Assembly: GCA_963669435.1 (NCBI GenBank)
Contig: OY770025.1
Location: forward strand, 4,278,001 to 4,342,000
DNA: 64,000 bases
Source: CALJFL01 sp963669435
GTDB lineage: Bacteria; Pseudomonadota; Gammaproteobacteria; Pseudomonadales; Halieaceae
Reading direction: 5' to 3'
Shown: positions 62,881 through 64,000 of the stretch, one piece after another
Position numbering within the stretch: position 1 is the first letter of the stretch
How the letters are laid out: each line of letters opens with the position of its first letter
The notes under the pieces: generated by a model
Database searches by the model: none
What the model saw: only the letters and a program-made list of their open reading frames with translations
Told to the model about the DNA's origin: nothing
Translations under genes and position numbers: made by a program

Positions 62881-62896
62881 CTAAGAAAATCATCCG
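62769..62896 (+). repeat. 128-bp direct repeat, copy 2
   Basis: It is the second copy of 45221-45348, same orientation, 126 of 128 matching. It ends ATCATCCG, 16 bases past the hydratase stop codon. Confidence 0.9.
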
Positions 62897-62949
62897 AAAA
62901 TCGAAGTGAAGGCATGGAATTAGGCGTGAACTTCCAGCGGGATGACTGC

Positions 62950-63043
62950 GCGGCTCCGCCGCTTGCCCTTCGGGTCGCCCATTCGGGCGCTCTGCGGCAC
63001 GCGTTGCGTGCCTTGTGAACCGGGAGCGTTAAACTCGCTCCCG
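62950..63043. repeat. Cluster of short hairpins beside the tRNA unit
   Basis: Four stems stand one after another: GCGGC-TCC-GCCGC (62950-62962), CGCCC-ATTC-GGGCG (62976-62989), GGCACGC-GTT-GCGTGCC (62996-63012) and CGGGAGCG-TTAAACT-CGCTCCCG (63021-63043). The region is GC-rich and non-coding. It may be an intergenic repeat that often lies downstream of tRNA genes in Gammaproteobacteria. The minus-strand frame across it and the tRNA is spurious. Confidence 0.6.
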
Positions 63044-63052
63044 TTAGGCGAA

Positions 63053-63100
63053 ACCAAATAAAAACCCCCGCGCCTTGCGACGCGGGGGTTTTTATTTGGT
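63053..63100 (-). terminator. Terminator of the tRNA-Ala transcript
   Basis: Perfect 20-bp arms (63053-63072 and 63081-63100) flank CCTTGCGA. The GC-rich core is followed on the minus strand by TTTTTATTTGG, which is the expected tail. The arm overlaps the CCA end of the tRNA gene. Confidence 0.88.
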
Positions 63101-63172
63101 GGAGCTAAGCGGGATCGAACCGCTGACCTCAACACTGCCAGTGTTGCGCTCTCCCAGCTGAGCTATAGCCCC
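63097..63172 (-). tRNA. tRNA-Ala (GGC)
   Basis: Reading on the minus strand, the acceptor GGGGCTA pairs with TAGCTCC. The D-arm GCTCAGCTGGGAGAGC, anticodon stem CAACA/TGTTG with loop CTGGCAG (anticodon GGC), and T-arm AGCGG-TTCGATC-CCGCT all form. The CCA end is encoded. Length 76 nt. It belongs to the unit starting at the promoter near 63400. Confidence 0.97.
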
Positions 63173-63190
63173 AGTAAACTGGCGGTTCCA

Positions 63191-63279
63191 TGGAGCTAAT
63201 CGGGCTCGAAGTCGTGTGCGACCCCAGCGTGACCTCAATCACTGCCAGTGTTGCGCTCTCCCAGCTGAGCTATAGCCCC
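63191..63279 (-). pseudogene. Broken tRNA-Ala copy
   Basis: The first ~40 nt and the last ~9 nt match the intact tRNA-Ala (63097-63172). One base is inserted in the anticodon stem (TGATTG for TGTTG). About twelve extra bases lie before the T-loop, where GTCG-CACA-CGAC could pair, and the T-stem no longer forms. The CCA end is TGG-linked CCATGG rather than CCACCA. It is 89 nt and cannot fold as a normal tRNA. Confidence 0.85.
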
Positions 63280-63385
63280 AGAAAACTGGACGCTAAATGG
63301 ACCTAAACCTAAGCTCCAGATAACGATTGTAACCTATTGATCTAAAAATGATTTTTAATTCAAAAAGATCGACAGGAAGGGGCGC

Positions 63386-63414
63386 ATTTTAGAGATACCC
63401 CGGTGTCGTGTCAA
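63386..63414 (-). promoter_or_regulatory. Sigma-70 promoter of the tRNA-Ala unit
   Basis: On the minus strand TTGACA (63409-63414), a 17-bp spacer and TAAAAT (63386-63391) form a near-consensus promoter. GCGCCCC follows, a GC-rich discriminator usual for stable-RNA promoters under stringent control. The leader to the first tRNA copy is about 100 nt. Confidence 0.85.
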
Positions 63415-63526
63415 GGCTAGAGCCGCTTGTACGCATAAACGCCATTAACCTGCAAAGCAAGCGATGCTGCACATGTTGTACGGCTGGCGTTTTGTCGACT
63501 ACGCTTTGGCCTAAAAGGAGAAGATC

Positions 63527-63949
63527 ATGATGACACCATTTGAAACCGCTACTGCATTTTTTCACGCCTGCGAAGGGCTCAAGGGCTGGGAGGGTTGCAA
63601 GGAGTTTGCCGCGGAGGATGCGGCATTCGAGGCGCAGAGTGAGCCTTTAGTTGATATTACGACAGCCGCCGGTTATTGCGACTGGATGGCGGGGACTGGC
63701 CAGGGTCCACTTGCCGGATGCAGTTACGATTTGCACGCGTCCTGCTGGGACGAGGAGTCACGCACGGCGCTGTATTTTGCAACCTTCAACGCTACCCACA
63801 ATAGCGAGGGTGGCCCTGTACCGCCCACAGGTAACGATACTCACAGTCACTATGTGTATGCCTTGACCGTCGGAGATGACGGCAAGGTTAACCGCATGGT
63901 GAAAATCTGGAATGCACCCTGGGCAATGCGGGAGCTGGGTTGGGGTTAA
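63527..63949 (+). CDS. NTF2-like/SnoaL-type protein
   Basis: The 140-residue protein has an NTF2-like pattern: FETATAFFHACEGLKGWEGCKEFAAED at the start and VYALTVGDDGKVNRMVKIWN at the end. There is no signal peptide, so it is cytoplasmic. AAGGAG with suitable spacing supports ATG 63527. It differs from the exported NTF2-like protein at 60.3 kb. No ligand or activity can be named. It lies beside the tRNA-Ala promoter on the other strand. Confidence 0.8.
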   Translation: MMTPFETATAFFHACEGLKGWEGCKEFAAEDAAFEAQSEPLVDITTAAGYCDWMAGTGQGPLAGCSYDLHASCWDEESRTALYFATFNATHNSEGGPVPPTGNDTHSHYVYALTVGDDGKVNRMVKIWNAPWAMRELGWG

Positions 63950-64000
63950 GCTGCGGGCACCATGGCTAGAGCCATTAGAGCTCGCAGGCTAGTCTACTAA

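Noticed and set aside
62920..63135. Minus-strand open frame of 71 codons overlapping the tRNA-Ala 3' end
   Set aside because: It crosses the tRNA and its terminator. Such frames recur at tRNA genes and come from repeated structured DNA, not a protein.
1..64000. CRISPR array or riboswitch
   Set aside because: No series of equal direct repeats with spacers was found, and no riboswitch fold could be recognised upstream of purC or other metabolic genes.

Overview
The window looks like chromosome of a free-living, probably marine gammaproteobacterium, plausibly of the OM60/NOR5 (Halieaceae) or a related Cellvibrionales group. This is inferred from gene content: a PspF/PspABC envelope-stress locus, long TonB-dependent receptors, a TPR-sulfotransferase, many small lipoproteins, and amino-acid, acyl-CoA and aldehyde catabolism. 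GC content is moderately high, genes are dense, and there is no integrase, transposase, prophage or CRISPR array. Lineage cannot be fixed without a search.

Layout. 0-2.6 kb: the end of a radical-SAM protein, S-formylglutathione hydrolase and a lipase-like hydrolase. 2.7-5.8 kb: the phage-shock locus, with pspF divergent from a sigma-54-type promoter that drives a 60-residue membrane protein, pspA, pspB and pspC. 5.8-18 kb: catabolism, with two class-III aminotransferases, glycerol kinase plus aldehyde dehydrogenase, acyl-CoA dehydrogenase, a threonine-synthase-like enzyme and LuxR, AraC and LysR regulators. 18-25 kb: exported enzymes, including an M20 amidohydrolase and a block of two penicillin-recognising serine hydrolases next to a 1000-residue exported dikinase-like protein. 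25-35 kb: housekeeping and envelope genes (SAICAR synthase, phospholipase A1, a TonB receptor) and a 270-bp inverted-repeat element. 35-42.6 kb: a run of small, mostly minus-strand lipoprotein, membrane and stress genes ending in a toxin-antitoxin pair. 42.9-50.2 kb: a haem c/PQQ-type sugar dehydrogenase, enoyl-CoA hydratase, an NhaC antiporter, an SMR pump, aldehyde dehydrogenase and acyl-CoA synthetase.

50.3-62.9 kb is the most unusual part. Three homologues of the Tat-exported spermidine-dehydrogenase-like flavoprotein family lie close together. Two are full length and one has lost its whole middle, keeping only the Tat motif and the last ~70 residues. Around them are two ferric-reductase-like (MsrQ-like) membrane proteins, a TonB receptor, a TPR-sulfotransferase, an exported cupin, an NTF2-like protein and a TetR regulator. 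Two promoters here share the same architecture: TTTACA-N17-TAGCAT overlaid by two CATGTC-N4-GACATG palindromes set 22 bp apart. One faces the TonB receptor and lies divergent from the first flavoprotein; the other faces the cupin/mini-flavoprotein operon. I infer one TetR-controlled regulon for uptake and periplasmic oxidation of an unknown substrate. A 128-bp copy of the 3' end of the enoyl-CoA hydratase gene lies at the far edge, so 17.4 kb is bracketed by direct repeats.

The window ends with a tRNA-Ala(GGC) unit (strong promoter, a broken tRNA-Ala copy, an intact tRNA-Ala, a terminator) and an NTF2-like gene.
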